From Actinoplanes philippinensis (GTDB taxonomy: Bacteria > Actinomycetota > Actinomycetes > Mycobacteriales > Micromonosporaceae): a stretch of DNA of 64,000 nt. Below the pieces are notes generated by a model that was given only the letters and a program-made list of their open reading frames with translations, did not search any database and was not told the origin of the DNA. Shown piece after piece: positions 1-8,375 of the stretch (position 1 is its first letter; each line of letters begins with the position of its first letter). The DNA is taken from NCBI RefSeq assembly GCF_900113015.1, contig NZ_FONV01000016.1, forward strand, positions 1 through 64,000, read 5' to 3'. The position numbers were made by a program, and so were the translations under genes.

Positions 1-254
1 CCCGAAGAGGTCACCGCCGCGGCAGCGGCGAGCCTTCCATCAGCACAAAGCTAAACAAAATCAAGAAACTGTCTCAGTTGACTTGACAGGTTCCGTGGCC
101 CGACGGCGCCGAGAACCGGTGACGCACCGGACGACGATGCGTCAGCTGCCGCGGCACGCGACGACCGTAGGCGGTGTGAGAGGGGCGGGCAGGTAAGTAC
201 CCGCGCCGGTGAACCGGCGTGGCCGACGGCGGCCGCCGTGGACGCGACGTGCTG
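1..254. other. Intergenic start of window, no gene seen
   Basis: I see no convincing gene here. Positions about 40-95 are clearly more AT-rich than the surroundings and contain TTGACT/TTGACA-like hexamers, as expected of a promoter region, but no start codon with a ribosome binding site can be tied to it. The remainder is the 3' flank of the minus-strand gene ending at 255. Confidence 0.4.
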
Positions 255-1292
255 TCAGGCGGCTCGACGAGCGCGACGGCGGGCGTGGACGAAGGTGACG
301 TCAGCACGCGCGTCGCCCCACCACCCCCACGGCACGATGGTCATGTACTTGCCGATCCCTGCGAAGACCGGCCCCGCGTCGGCATCGCGGCCGCTACGCG
401 CCAGCCCGTACGCCAGAAAATTCGCGTCGTCCAGCCAGGCGCCGTGCCGGGGCGCGCCTCGACGAAACCAGCGAGACAGCGCACTGTCGAGGTCCGCCTG
501 CATGGCCGAGTCCTGTCGCCACCGCTCGCCGATCTCGTCGGCGGAGCCCTTCGGGGAGATGCGCTCCTCCTCCCACAGCGCCCACTCGGCGGCAGCGCGG
601 ACCGGCAGCACGTGCAGCGGCGACCCGGCCGGCGCCGCGGCAGCCACGGAACGGGCGAAATCGAACATCTCCTCGTGAGAGCCACTCCACTTGCGGCAGA
701 GGAAGGTCAGCTTGAGGACATGTCCTCCGTGATGCCAGGGGTCACGGTAGGTCAGTTGCCGCCAGGTCTCCTCGACGGCGTCGCGTGGTGCGCTGTGGCC
801 GATCTGCATCTGCAGCCGGTTGACCCACGGCGTGGGGTCGGCGGGTGCCAGTTGAGTGGCCAGGTCGTTCACCTGCTCAGCCAAGTGCAGCAGCCGGTGG
901 AACTCGGCCCACTGCTCCGGGCGGACGCTGCTGGCCCAGCCACTGCCGCGGACCTCCCAGGCTCGCGCGATCAGCGACCGGGCGCGGACGAGCTGGGCAT
1001 CCGGGTCGGTGGGGCAGCGTGCCGCCCACCGGTCGGTCCAGTGACCGGCGGTGTCGGCCCGGCCGGTCGTGCGGTCGATCGGAGACTCGAACCCGCCGGT
1101 GGTCCCCTCCGCCAGCACCTGAACGTACCGGTTGCGTCGGTCGTGGTCGTCTCGGGTCCGGGCGAGGGCCTGCCGGGCCGGCTCGTCGAAGCCCTGGCGC
1201 GCCTGCTTGCACGCCTGGCGCAGTGCGGTGTCGTCCTGTGCCTCAGCGGTGTCGATCTGGTTGGTCAGGACACGCCACACGGTGGAGATCAC
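255..1292 (-). CDS. Hypothetical protein, DUF4034/TPR-like
   Basis: A 345-residue soluble protein with no signal peptide or membrane segment. It is helix-rich and has repeated Trp/Leu/Ala spacing that looks like tetratricopeptide-type helical hairpins. The phrases LARTRDDHDRRNRY, PADPTPWVNRLQMQ and DPWHHGGHVLK resemble actinobacterial DUF4034-type proteins, whose function is unknown. The ATG at 1292 is the only sensible start. The gene stands alone, with about 210 bp of spacer before the next minus-strand gene. The reading frame has strong GC3 and is very likely real. The family assignment is from memory of motif style, not a search. Confidence 0.65.
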   Translation of the reverse strand: MISTVWRVLTNQIDTAEAQDDTALRQACKQARQGFDEPARQALARTRDDHDRRNRYVQVLAEGTTGGFESPIDRTTGRADTAGHWTDRWAARCPTDPDAQLVRARSLIARAWEVRGSGWASSVRPEQWAEFHRLLHLAEQVNDLATQLAPADPTPWVNRLQMQIGHSAPRDAVEETWRQLTYRDPWHHGGHVLKLTFLCRKWSGSHEEMFDFARSVAAAAPAGSPLHVLPVRAAAEWALWEEERISPKGSADEIGERWRQDSAMQADLDSALSRWFRRGAPRHGAWLDDANFLAYGLARSGRDADAGPVFAGIGKYMTIVPWGWWGDARADVTFVHARRRARRAA

Positions 1293-1503
1293 GATCGACG
1301 ATCATAGCGTCGAACTCGCGTTCACCTCATCACGAGGACTGTCGTTCTCCGCGCCACGTCGAGGGGCGGCCGATCCGGCCGGGACCGCCCCGTTGTTTTT
1401 CGAGTCAGACCGCCGGGAGGACGTCGGCGATCATGATGCCTGGAGTTGTTTTTTCGCTGGAAACTACGGCTGGTCCCCTATGCCGCGATCCGATCGCGCT
1501 GAG

Positions 1504-2157
1504 TCAGAACAACGCGATCTGCCCTGGCATTGGTTCGTGTGGGCAGGGCGAGGGCGGCACTGTCCTTGGAGGTTCCGGGATTCTCGGATGCGCTGCTTCT
1601 TCAGCTTCCTCGAGCCAGGCCAGCATCGGACGCAGGTGGTCACCTCGCCCATTGAGCGGCCGATAGCCAAAGTCTGCGGCTGCAGCTTGCAGTGCTCGTA
1701 AGAGCGTGTCGTCGACAGAAGGTAGTCCGAGGGCCCCGCGCAGGAGATCACGATTGGTGTCGAGGTCCGGCTGGTTGTCGCGGATCTCCTCGTCGGCGCG
1801 ATCAAGGAACGTGCGCAAGTCCCGACCATCGTTCTGCTCAGCAGGAAACGTGGTGGCGTCGTGCAGGCTGGAGACCCCGACGACAAGGGCCAGCGCATCC
1901 CGGAGACTTCCTGCGACCAGGCCGCCTTCGCCCTCGGAGCCGACGTAGAGCACCGGCCGTGCATCTCCTGTACCGACCAGAAGGAAGCATCCGCCGGTAC
2001 TGTCGCCGGCGACCGCCTCCAACGGCTCACCGCTCGCCAGCGTCACCGGCTCAATCGTTCCGTCTGCGGCTCGGGCCACTTCAAAGTCAAACAAGGTAAG
2101 CAAGTCGGAGATCCACGGAGTGCTGTGAATCGTGTCGAGCAGCCTTCGGTCTGTCAC
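1504..2157 (-). CDS. Hypothetical protein, possible SMI1/KNR4 (SUKH)-like
   Basis: A 217-residue acidic soluble protein starting with ATG at 2157. The N-terminal half carries the segments LFDFEVARAADGTIEPV and TGGCFLLVGTGDARPVLYVG. These alternate short strands with a glycine turn, as in SUKH/SMI1-KNR4 proteins, many of which are toxin-immunity proteins in bacteria. The C-terminal half (around residues 135-190) contains LGYRPL-type text, here ADFGYRPLNGRGDHLRPML, and ends in a Pro-rich tail. No toxin gene is adjacent, so an immunity role is only a guess. I do not recognise a specific family with confidence. Confidence 0.55.
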   Translation of the reverse strand: MTDRRLLDTIHSTPWISDLLTLFDFEVARAADGTIEPVTLASGEPLEAVAGDSTGGCFLLVGTGDARPVLYVGSEGEGGLVAGSLRDALALVVGVSSLHDATTFPAEQNDGRDLRTFLDRADEEIRDNQPDLDTNRDLLRGALGLPSVDDTLLRALQAAAADFGYRPLNGRGDHLRPMLAWLEEAEEAAHPRIPEPPRTVPPSPCPHEPMPGQIALF

Positions 2158-2409
2158 GGCATCTTGGTATCAGGTCACGGTAAATCTGCTGATCAACGCG
2201 CTCATCGAATAGCTGTCCGCGCTTGAACCAGTGAGCCGCGAGCGATCCAAGAAACGGCCATCAGTCCCTACCCCGGGCGAAGCCTTCGCCGTGGCTGAGG
2301 ACGCCAGCGACCTCGCCGCCGTCCGCGACAGGCCCCGCACAAGGCGGCCGGCGGCCGAACCCGGTCCGATCAGCCAGACGGGGCCAAGGCTCGATCAACC
2401 CCGCAGGAG

Positions 2410-3072
2410 TCATGGCTCGATCAGCCCTGCCCGGATCGCGTACCGGGTCAGTTCGAGACGGTCGCGGAGGCCCAGCTTCTGCAACAGGTTCGAACGATGC
2501 CTCTCCACCGTCTTGACGCTGATCACCAGGAGGTCGGCGATCTCCTTGGACGAGTGACCTTCGGCGACCAGTTTGAGCACCTCCTCTTCTCGGTCGGTGA
2601 TGGCACGGCCGGAAGCTGGGTCCTCTCCGTCGGCGACGCGCTCCAGATAGTTGCGGATCAGGGCGTTGACGGCGCCCGGATAGAGGAACGGCTCACCCCG
2701 GACCGCGGCCCGGCACGCCTCGACCAGGTCTCGGTCGGCGACGGATTTGAGCACGTAACCGGATGCGCCGGCCTTGAGCGCCTCGAAGAAGTACTGCTCG
2801 TTGTCATACATGGTCAGGATCAGGATGCGCATGTCGGGCAGGAGCCGAGACAGCTCACGGGCCGCCTGCAAGCCGGTGAGCCGTGGCATCGCGATGTCGA
2901 GAATCGCCAGGTCCGGCCGCTCCGCTCGGGCCTGGGTAATGGCCTCGGCGCCGTCGGAGGCTTCAGCGACCACGGTCAGGTCGGGTTCGCTGTCGAGAAT
3001 GAGCCGGACCCCACGCCGGACCAGAGCATGATCGTCGGCGAGCAGGATACGAGCGGGGTCACGGTCAGTCAT
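2410..3072 (-). CDS. NarL/FixJ-type LuxR response regulator
   Basis: A 220-residue response regulator. Residues 7-125 form a receiver domain with the acidic pair D13/D14, phospho-acceptor D59 (LAILDIAMP) and conserved K near 108 (YVLKSVADRDLV). Residues about 155-215 form a LuxR-type helix-turn-helix (ITDREEEVLKLVAEGHSSKE, then VKTVERHRSNLLQKLGLRDR). Such proteins bind DNA as dimers when phosphorylated by a partner kinase. The ATG at 3072 overlaps the stop of the upstream kinase gene (3065), so the pair is translationally coupled. The target genes are not evident. The divergent Mrp operon behind the kinase is a possible target, but nothing in the sequence proves it. Confidence 0.93.
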   Translation of the reverse strand: MTDRDPARILLADDHALVRRGVRLILDSEPDLTVVAEASDGAEAITQARAERPDLAILDIAMPRLTGLQAARELSRLLPDMRILILTMYDNEQYFFEALKAGASGYVLKSVADRDLVEACRAAVRGEPFLYPGAVNALIRNYLERVADGEDPASGRAITDREEEVLKLVAEGHSSKEIADLLVISVKTVERHRSNLLQKLGLRDRLELTRYAIRAGLIEP

Positions 3073-4132
3073 GGTGTTCCTTTCCGCCGAGCGGCACTCG
3101 TAACAGGACCTCGGTGCCCCGGCCCGGGGCCGGACCGACGGTGAGGTCGGCTCCGATCAGCAAGGCCCGTTCGCGCATGCCCCGCAACCCGGCGCCTTCA
3201 GGGGCTCCACCTACGCCCCGGCCGTCGTCCCGGATACGCAGCTCAACCGCTCCCGAGCAGGCCGCCTGCTCGGTGGCTGCCGACGCCGGCGGCCGGCTGC
3301 CGCTGTGGGGTGGCGCGCCGGGGACATGAGTGAGGCTGAGGGAGACCTGTCGTGCCCCGGCGTGGCGGGCCGTGTTGGTCAGTGACTCCTGAGCCACCCG
3401 GTAGAGCACGAGCTCTGTCTCCTTTCCCAGGTCGGGCAGGTCGCCGTCGATGGTGCGGCGCACGGTCAGCCCGGCCGTCGAGAACTCACCGGCCAGCGAC
3501 TTCAGCGCGCTGGCCAGGCCCAGCTCCTTGAGGACGCCCGGACGTAGCCGGCGGGCGATCCGTCGGATCTCGTCGAGCCCGTTACGGACGGTCTCCTGAA
3601 CCTGCCGCACCTCGCCGGACACCGGCTCGGGCGCATGGTCGGCAACGCGTTTCAGCTCCAGCAGCACCGCGGTGAGGGTCTGCCCCACCTCGTCGTGCAG
3701 CTCCTGGGCGATCCGTTGGCGCTCCGCCTCCTGCGCCGACAGCGCGCGGGCGGCGCTGGTGGCACGCTCGGCTTCGAGCCGGTCGAGCATCGTGTTGAAG
3801 CTGCGGATCAGATCGGCGATGCCGGTACGGCCGCTGACGGCGAGCCGATGGCCGGGGCGGAGCAGATCGACAGTGCTCATGGTGCGGGTGAGCCGGTCGA
3901 GGGGCGCCAGTCCGACCCGTAGCAGGCCCGCGTTGACGACGAGCATCACAACGAGCACACCGGTGAGGATCATCGCCTCGGTGACCAGCACCGGTGTCGA
4001 CACCGTGAACGGGCCGACCATGAGCAGCGTGAACGCCGCCGTCACGACCACCGCGTTGAGCAGGAAGATCCGCCAGAACAGGGACAACCGCTGTGGCCTC
4101 CTCGCCGGTCTTTCCTCCACTTTCGCACCCAT
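3065..4132 (-). CDS. HisKA_3-type sensor histidine kinase
   Basis: A sensor kinase of 355 residues if translation starts at the ATG at 4132 (MGAKVEERP). The open frame extends upstream to 4252, but that extension is Arg/Gly-rich and unlike the family. Two hydrophobic segments (about residues 20-45 and 50-75) flank a very short external loop. A HAMP-like stretch (PLDRLTRTMSTVDLL) follows, then a dimerisation/phosphoacceptor helix with H146 in RIAQELHDEVGQTL. The C-terminal HATPase domain contains QESLTNTARHAGA and the G-box DDGRGVGG. The tiny sensor loop suggests membrane or intramembrane sensing. It is coupled to the response regulator at 2410-3072 and presumably phosphorylates it. Confidence 0.9.
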   Translation of the reverse strand: MGAKVEERPARRPQRLSLFWRIFLLNAVVVTAAFTLLMVGPFTVSTPVLVTEAMILTGVLVVMLVVNAGLLRVGLAPLDRLTRTMSTVDLLRPGHRLAVSGRTGIADLIRSFNTMLDRLEAERATSAARALSAQEAERQRIAQELHDEVGQTLTAVLLELKRVADHAPEPVSGEVRQVQETVRNGLDEIRRIARRLRPGVLKELGLASALKSLAGEFSTAGLTVRRTIDGDLPDLGKETELVLYRVAQESLTNTARHAGARQVSLSLTHVPGAPPHSGSRPPASAATEQAACSGAVELRIRDDGRGVGGAPEGAGLRGMRERALLIGADLTVGPAPGRGTEVLLRVPLGGKEHHD

Positions 4133-4243
4133 CCGCCGGTTGCCCGGCCAAGTCACGGCCCGATCCAGCCGACCCTGCCGGGCAGCTGGAGAAGATGACC
4201 GGCCCAGCGTGCCCAATCCGCGTACGGGTCGTCCATACGGGCA

Positions 4244-4287
4244 GCCACCCATTAAAGGTTCGGTTATCCGAACACCGAATGGGTGGC
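4244..4287. promoter_or_regulatory. Nested inverted repeat between kinase and Mrp operon
   Basis: An outer perfect 10-bp inverted repeat, GCCACCCATT (4244-4253) and AATGGGTGGC (4278-4287), encloses a second perfect 6-bp hairpin, GTTCGG-TTAT-CCGAAC (4258-4273). It lies between the divergent kinase gene and the operon starting at 4382. It could be a double-dyad operator for the adjacent LuxR-type regulator or a structured leader RNA. The sequence alone cannot separate these. Confidence 0.55.
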
Positions 4288-4381
4288 AGCCCGCACCTCG
4301 AATGGAGAGCTGCCCCGATGGTCAGTCACGGCCCCACTGGCTTGGATGGAGGACATGCAGAAACGAGCAGGAGGTGCCGCG

Positions 4382-4867
4382 ATGACGCTGGAACGGATCG
4401 GTCTGCCCGGGGTCGGCGTGTCCCACCTGCTCACCACGCGGGACGGGGAGCGGCTCGCCGTCATCGTGCGCCCGGACGGGTGCCGTGACCTGGCGATCTA
4501 TGACCCGGCCGACCCGGACCGGGTGGCCGGCACGGTGCTGTTGTGCGCCGACGAGGCGCACCTGGTGGCCGATGTCCTGCACACGACCGTCGTTCTCGAT
4601 CACGTCGGCGGGCCGGCTCCCGCCGCGGGCGATGTCGGGACGGGCGAGGCGCTGGCGGTCCGCCTCAGAGTGCCTGCCGGTTCGGTCTGTGCGGACCGGC
4701 CGCTCGCCACTTCCCACGGCGCCGAGGTCGTCGCCGTGATCCGCGGGGCCCGGGTGCTCCCCCACCCCGGCCCCTCGCTGACGCTGCGGGCCGGCGATGT
4801 GCTGCTGGCGGTCGGCAGCGCATCCGCGCTTGCTCGGCTGCACGACCTGATGGTGGCGCCGTGCTGA
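4382..4867 (+). CDS. KhtT-like cation:proton antiporter regulatory subunit (RCK_C)
   Basis: A 161-residue protein whose ATG at 4382 follows a strong AGGAGG ribosome binding site. The N-terminal half (about residues 5-70: LPGVGVSHLLTTRDGERLAV then CRDLAIYDPADPD) resembles the KhtT/YjbQ-associated regulatory fold. Residues about 75-160 form an RCK_C (TrkA_C) ligand-binding domain (SVCADRPLATSHGAEVVAVI, then LRAGDVLLAVGSASALARL). Known relatives regulate CPA2-type K+/H+ antiporters. Here the gene overlaps the Mrp A subunit start by 7 bp, so it appears co-translated with a different class of antiporter. A gating or regulatory role on Mrp is inferred from this linkage only. Confidence 0.8.
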   Translation: MTLERIGLPGVGVSHLLTTRDGERLAVIVRPDGCRDLAIYDPADPDRVAGTVLLCADEAHLVADVLHTTVVLDHVGGPAPAAGDVGTGEALAVRLRVPAGSVCADRPLATSHGAEVVAVIRGARVLPHPGPSLTLRAGDVLLAVGSASALARLHDLMVAPC

Positions 4868-7800
4868 TCCTGCTGGCCGCCCATCTGGTCGCCGCGGTGC
4901 TGGCCCCGATGCTGGTTCGCGTCCTGGGTCCGCGGGCGTTCTACCTGCTGGCCGCGGCGCCGCTGGCCGCTTTCGGCTGGGCGGTGACGCATCGTGAGGG
5001 CGAGTGGATCCACCCGTGGGTGCCGGATCTCGGGCTCAGCCTGGCGTTCCGGGTCGACACCCTGTCCTGGCTGCTGATGCTGCTGGTCGGTGGGGTGGGC
5101 GCTCTGGTGCTCGCCTACTGCGCTCGCTATTTCGCACCGGGCACACCGGGCCTGGGCCGGTTCGCGGCGGTGTTCGTCGGGTTCGCGGGGGCGATGCTGG
5201 GCCTGGTGGCCAGCGACGATCTGCTGCTGATGTATGTGTTCTGGGAGCTGACGACCGTCTTCTCCTATCTGTTGATCGGGCACAGTGGGACGGCTCGGCC
5301 CAACCGGCGTGCCGCGCTGCAGGCTCTGATCGTCACGACTGCGGGTGGTCTGGCGATGCTGGTCGGCATCGTGATCCTCGGTCGGCACGCGGGCGGTTAC
5401 CGCTGGTCGCAGGTGGCGGCGGCGTTGCCGGACGGCCCTGTGCTGACGGTCGCGGTGGTGCTGATCCTGTGCGGGGCGCTGTCCAAATCGGCGATCTTCC
5501 CGGTCAGTTTCTGGCTGCCCGCCGCGATGGCCGCGCCGACACCGGTCAGTGCCTACCTCCATGCGGCGGCGATGGTGAAGGCGGGCGTGTTCCTGGTCGC
5601 CGGGTTCGCGCCGATGATTGCCGTGGCGGGCGGGCCGGCGGCATCGGTCTGGCGGTTCCTCGCTGTCGGCCTGGGGCTGGTCACGATGCTCGTGGGTGGC
5701 TGGGCGGCCCTCTTCCAAGACGATCTCAAACTGCTTCTGGCGTACGGGACGGTCAGTCAACTGGGTCTGCTGACGGCGGTGCTCGGTTTCGGGACAGCGG
5801 GAACGGCTCTCGCCGGTGTGGCCATGCTGCTCGCGCATGCCCTGTTCAAAGCGGCCCTGTTCCTGGTCGTCGGCATCGTCGACAAGACCACCGGCACCCG
5901 GGATCTGCGCCGGCTCCAGGGCCTGGGCCGTCGAGCGCCTGTGCTGGCGACCATTGCTGTCGCGGCCGCGGCCTCGATGGCGGGCCTGCCCCCGGCGATC
6001 GGGTTCGTGGGCAAGGAGGCGGTCTTCGGTGCTCTGCTCGGCGCGGGGGCGGCCGGCTGGGTGACTTTGGCGGGCGTGGTTGCCGGTTCGATGCTGACCG
6101 TCGCTTACACGGCCCGGTTCCTCTGGGGCGCCTTTGCCACCAAGAGCGTCACCGTCGGCTCGGCGGACACGGCGAGCGTCCGGGCTCGCGAGAGCGTTCT
6201 TGGTCCACGCGACCACCCGGCTCAGGACAACCACGGGGTTGGGGACAACCGGAGTCCGGGCAACGGTGGCGGGCCGGGTGACGGTGCTGGTCCAGGCGCG
6301 GGCTCGGGGACGAGCAGTCCAGCGCTCAAGGGCGGCGGCGTCGAGGGCGGCCCTGCACGAGATGCTGCCGGCTCCCTGCGTGAGGCCGGGGTGGTGCCGG
6401 TTGTCGCGGTCACTCCGACGGTTCCCGCGCCGGCTGGGTCGCTGCTGGTCGCGCCGGCGGTGCTGGCGTTCGCCGGGGTGCTGGCGGGGTGTCTTGCCGG
6501 GGTGGTCGAGGGCGTGCTTTCGCCGTACCACCGTGGGTTTGAGGATGCCGGAGGTGTCGCCCACCTGGCGCTGTGGCATGGGCTCGGTGTGCCGCTCGCC
6601 CTGTCCTTGCTGGCCCTGGCCGGCGGGCTGGCGCTGTTCCGGTGGCTGCCGGCGTGGAAAGCGGGGCCCGGCCTGGGCGGCGGCGTCTACGAGCGGGTGA
6701 TGACCGGGATGGACCGGCTCGCCGTCGAGGTCACGGGCGCGACACAACGGGGCTCGCTGCCGTTCTACCTGGCGGTGATCCTGGTCGTGCTGATCGCGAC
6801 GGCAGGGCCGGCGTTGGTGGCGGGGTGGCCGGGGCGGACGGAGTTCCGGTTGTGGGACACGCCGCTGCACCTGGTGCCGGTGGCGGTGTCGATCGTCGCG
6901 GCGGTGTTCGCGGTGCCGGCTAGGAGGCGTCTGACCGCGGTGATCCTCGTCGGTGTGACCGGGTATGCGAACGCCGGGGTGTTCCTGTTGCACGGCGCTC
7001 CCGACCTGGCGCTCACCCAGTTCCTGGTGGAGACGGTCACGCTGGTCATGGTGGTGCTGGTGCTGCGGCGGCTGCCGAGTCACTTCTCGCAACGGCCGGG
7101 GCCGTGGCGACGGCGGGTCCGGGTCGGCATCGGTGTCGCGGTGGGCACGGTGATGGCCGGTGCGGGTTTTCTGGCGATGTCGGCGCGACAGGCGCTGCCG
7201 GTGTCGGTGGCCTATCCGGAGATGGCTGTGCCCTACGGCGGCGGGCACAACATCGTCAACGTGATCCTGGTCGACATCCGGGCCTGGGACACGATGGGCG
7301 AGGTCGCGGTGCTCGTCGCGGTGGCGACCGGGGTGGCGAGCCTGATCTTCCGGCAGGCGCAGCGACTGAGCCGGCGCGGGCCGGTGGAGAGCCCGTCCGA
7401 GCCGCCACGCGACGAGCCGGTATGGCTGATGGCCGGGCACACCGTGGAGGCCGGGCGCCGGTCGACCATGCTCGAGGTCGTCACCCGGCTGCTGTTCCAC
7501 GTCATCGTGCTGCTGTCGGTGTATCTGCTGTTCACGGGCCATGACACGCCGGGGGGTGGCTTCACCGGCGGGCTCGTCGCGGGGCTGGCGCTGATCGTGC
7601 GCTATCTGGCCGGTGGGCGGTATGAGCTGGCGGCGGCCGCACCCGTGGACGCCGGGGCGGTGCTCGGCGCCGGACTTCTCATCGCGGTCGGCAGCGGCGC
7701 CGCCGCGCTGGTCGCCGGCGGGCAGGTGCTGCAGAGCGCGGTGCTCGACCTGCATCTGCCGGTGGTCGGCGACCTGCACCTGGTCACGTCCACGGTGTTC

Positions 7801-7956
7801 GACATCGGCGTGTATCTGATCGTGGTCGGGCTGGTGCTGGACGTGCTGCGCAGCCTGGGTGCCGAGGTCGACCGGCACGCGCTGGCCCGCTCGGCGGATC
7901 ACGACGTCGAGCAGGGGACGGAACACGAGAGACGGCCTCAGGAGGAGCTGGTATGA
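4861..7956 (+). CDS. mrpA: Mrp-type Na+/H+ antiporter subunit A with fused B domain
   Basis: A membrane protein of about 1031 residues starting at the GTG at 4861. It is the large ND5-like subunit of the cytoplasmic-membrane Mrp cation/proton antiporter. Residues 1-420 carry the proton-translocating transmembrane core (WLPAAMAAPTPVSAYLHAA, KAALFLVVGIVDK). Residues roughly 660-850 match the MrpA C-terminal/MbhE region, and the last 150 match MnhB (YLLFTGHDTPGGGFTGGLVA), so A and B are one polypeptide. Oddity: residues about 427-527 form a Gly/Pro/Asp-rich hydrophilic insert not expected in the family. The stop overlaps the next gene as ATGA. Confidence 0.93.
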   Translation: MLILLAAHLVAAVLAPMLVRVLGPRAFYLLAAAPLAAFGWAVTHREGEWIHPWVPDLGLSLAFRVDTLSWLLMLLVGGVGALVLAYCARYFAPGTPGLGRFAAVFVGFAGAMLGLVASDDLLLMYVFWELTTVFSYLLIGHSGTARPNRRAALQALIVTTAGGLAMLVGIVILGRHAGGYRWSQVAAALPDGPVLTVAVVLILCGALSKSAIFPVSFWLPAAMAAPTPVSAYLHAAAMVKAGVFLVAGFAPMIAVAGGPAASVWRFLAVGLGLVTMLVGGWAALFQDDLKLLLAYGTVSQLGLLTAVLGFGTAGTALAGVAMLLAHALFKAALFLVVGIVDKTTGTRDLRRLQGLGRRAPVLATIAVAAAASMAGLPPAIGFVGKEAVFGALLGAGAAGWVTLAGVVAGSMLTVAYTARFLWGAFATKSVTVGSADTASVRARESVLGPRDHPAQDNHGVGDNRSPGNGGGPGDGAGPGAGSGTSSPALKGGGVEGGPARDAAGSLREAGVVPVVAVTPTVPAPAGSLLVAPAVLAFAGVLAGCLAGVVEGVLSPYHRGFEDAGGVAHLALWHGLGVPLALSLLALAGGLALFRWLPAWKAGPGLGGGVYERVMTGMDRLAVEVTGATQRGSLPFYLAVILVVLIATAGPALVAGWPGRTEFRLWDTPLHLVPVAVSIVAAVFAVPARRRLTAVILVGVTGYANAGVFLLHGAPDLALTQFLVETVTLVMVVLVLRRLPSHFSQRPGPWRRRVRVGIGVAVGTVMAGAGFLAMSARQALPVSVAYPEMAVPYGGGHNIVNVILVDIRAWDTMGEVAVLVAVATGVASLIFRQAQRLSRRGPVESPSEPPRDEPVWLMAGHTVEAGRRSTMLEVVTRLLFHVIVLLSVYLLFTGHDTPGGGFTGGLVAGLALIVRYLAGGRYELAAAAPVDAGAVLGAGLLIAVGSGAAALVAGGQVLQSAVLDLHLPVVGDLHLVTSTVFDIGVYLIVVGLVLDVLRSLGAEVDRHALARSADHDVEQGTEHERRPQEELV

Positions 7957-8375
7957 GACCGAGCATCGTGCTGCTGGTCGCGGTGGGCGTGCTGTTCGCC
8001 GCCGGGACGACACTGCTGCTGGAACGCACTCTGACCCGGGTTCTGCTCGGGGTCATGCTGCTGGGCAACGGGGCGAACCTGCTGGTGCTCGCGGCCGCGG
8101 AGCCCGGCTCGCCGCCGATCGTCGGGACCGCCGACCAGGCGGAGATGACCGACCCGCTGCCCCAGGCGATGATCCTCACCGCGATCGTGATCACGCTGGG
8201 GATGACCGCGTTCCTGCTGGCGCTCGCCTACCGCAGCTGGCGCCTGAGCGGGCACGACGAGGTGCAGGACGACGCCGAGGACCGTCGGGTCCGGGAGCTT
8301 GCCGAACGGGACGAGGGCTCGGACGCCGAGGACCTGGACACCGACGAGGCCGAGACCGCGGAGGTACGTACGTGA
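7953..8375 (+). CDS. mrpC: Mrp antiporter subunit C
   Basis: A 140-residue NuoK-like subunit with three transmembrane helices (about residues 3-22, 27-47 and 68-90). The core contains LGVMLLGNGANLLVL and DPLPQAMILTAIVITLGMTA, hallmark text of MnhC/MrpC. The last 45 residues form a highly acidic, charged cytoplasmic tail (DEVQDDAEDRR, then DEGSDAEDLDTDEAETAEV), longer than in typical family members. It is translated from an ATG inside the previous stop and ends in a GTGA overlap with the next gene, so it is tightly coupled in the operon. Confidence 0.93.
   Translation: MRPSIVLLVAVGVLFAAGTTLLLERTLTRVLLGVMLLGNGANLLVLAAAEPGSPPIVGTADQAEMTDPLPQAMILTAIVITLGMTAFLLALAYRSWRLSGHDEVQDDAEDRRVRELAERDEGSDAEDLDTDEAETAEVRT

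Noticed and set aside
4600..8013. A 1137-residue minus-strand open frame across the Mrp operon
   Set aside because: Its translation is Arg/His/Gln-rich without domains; it is the antisense shadow of mrpA.
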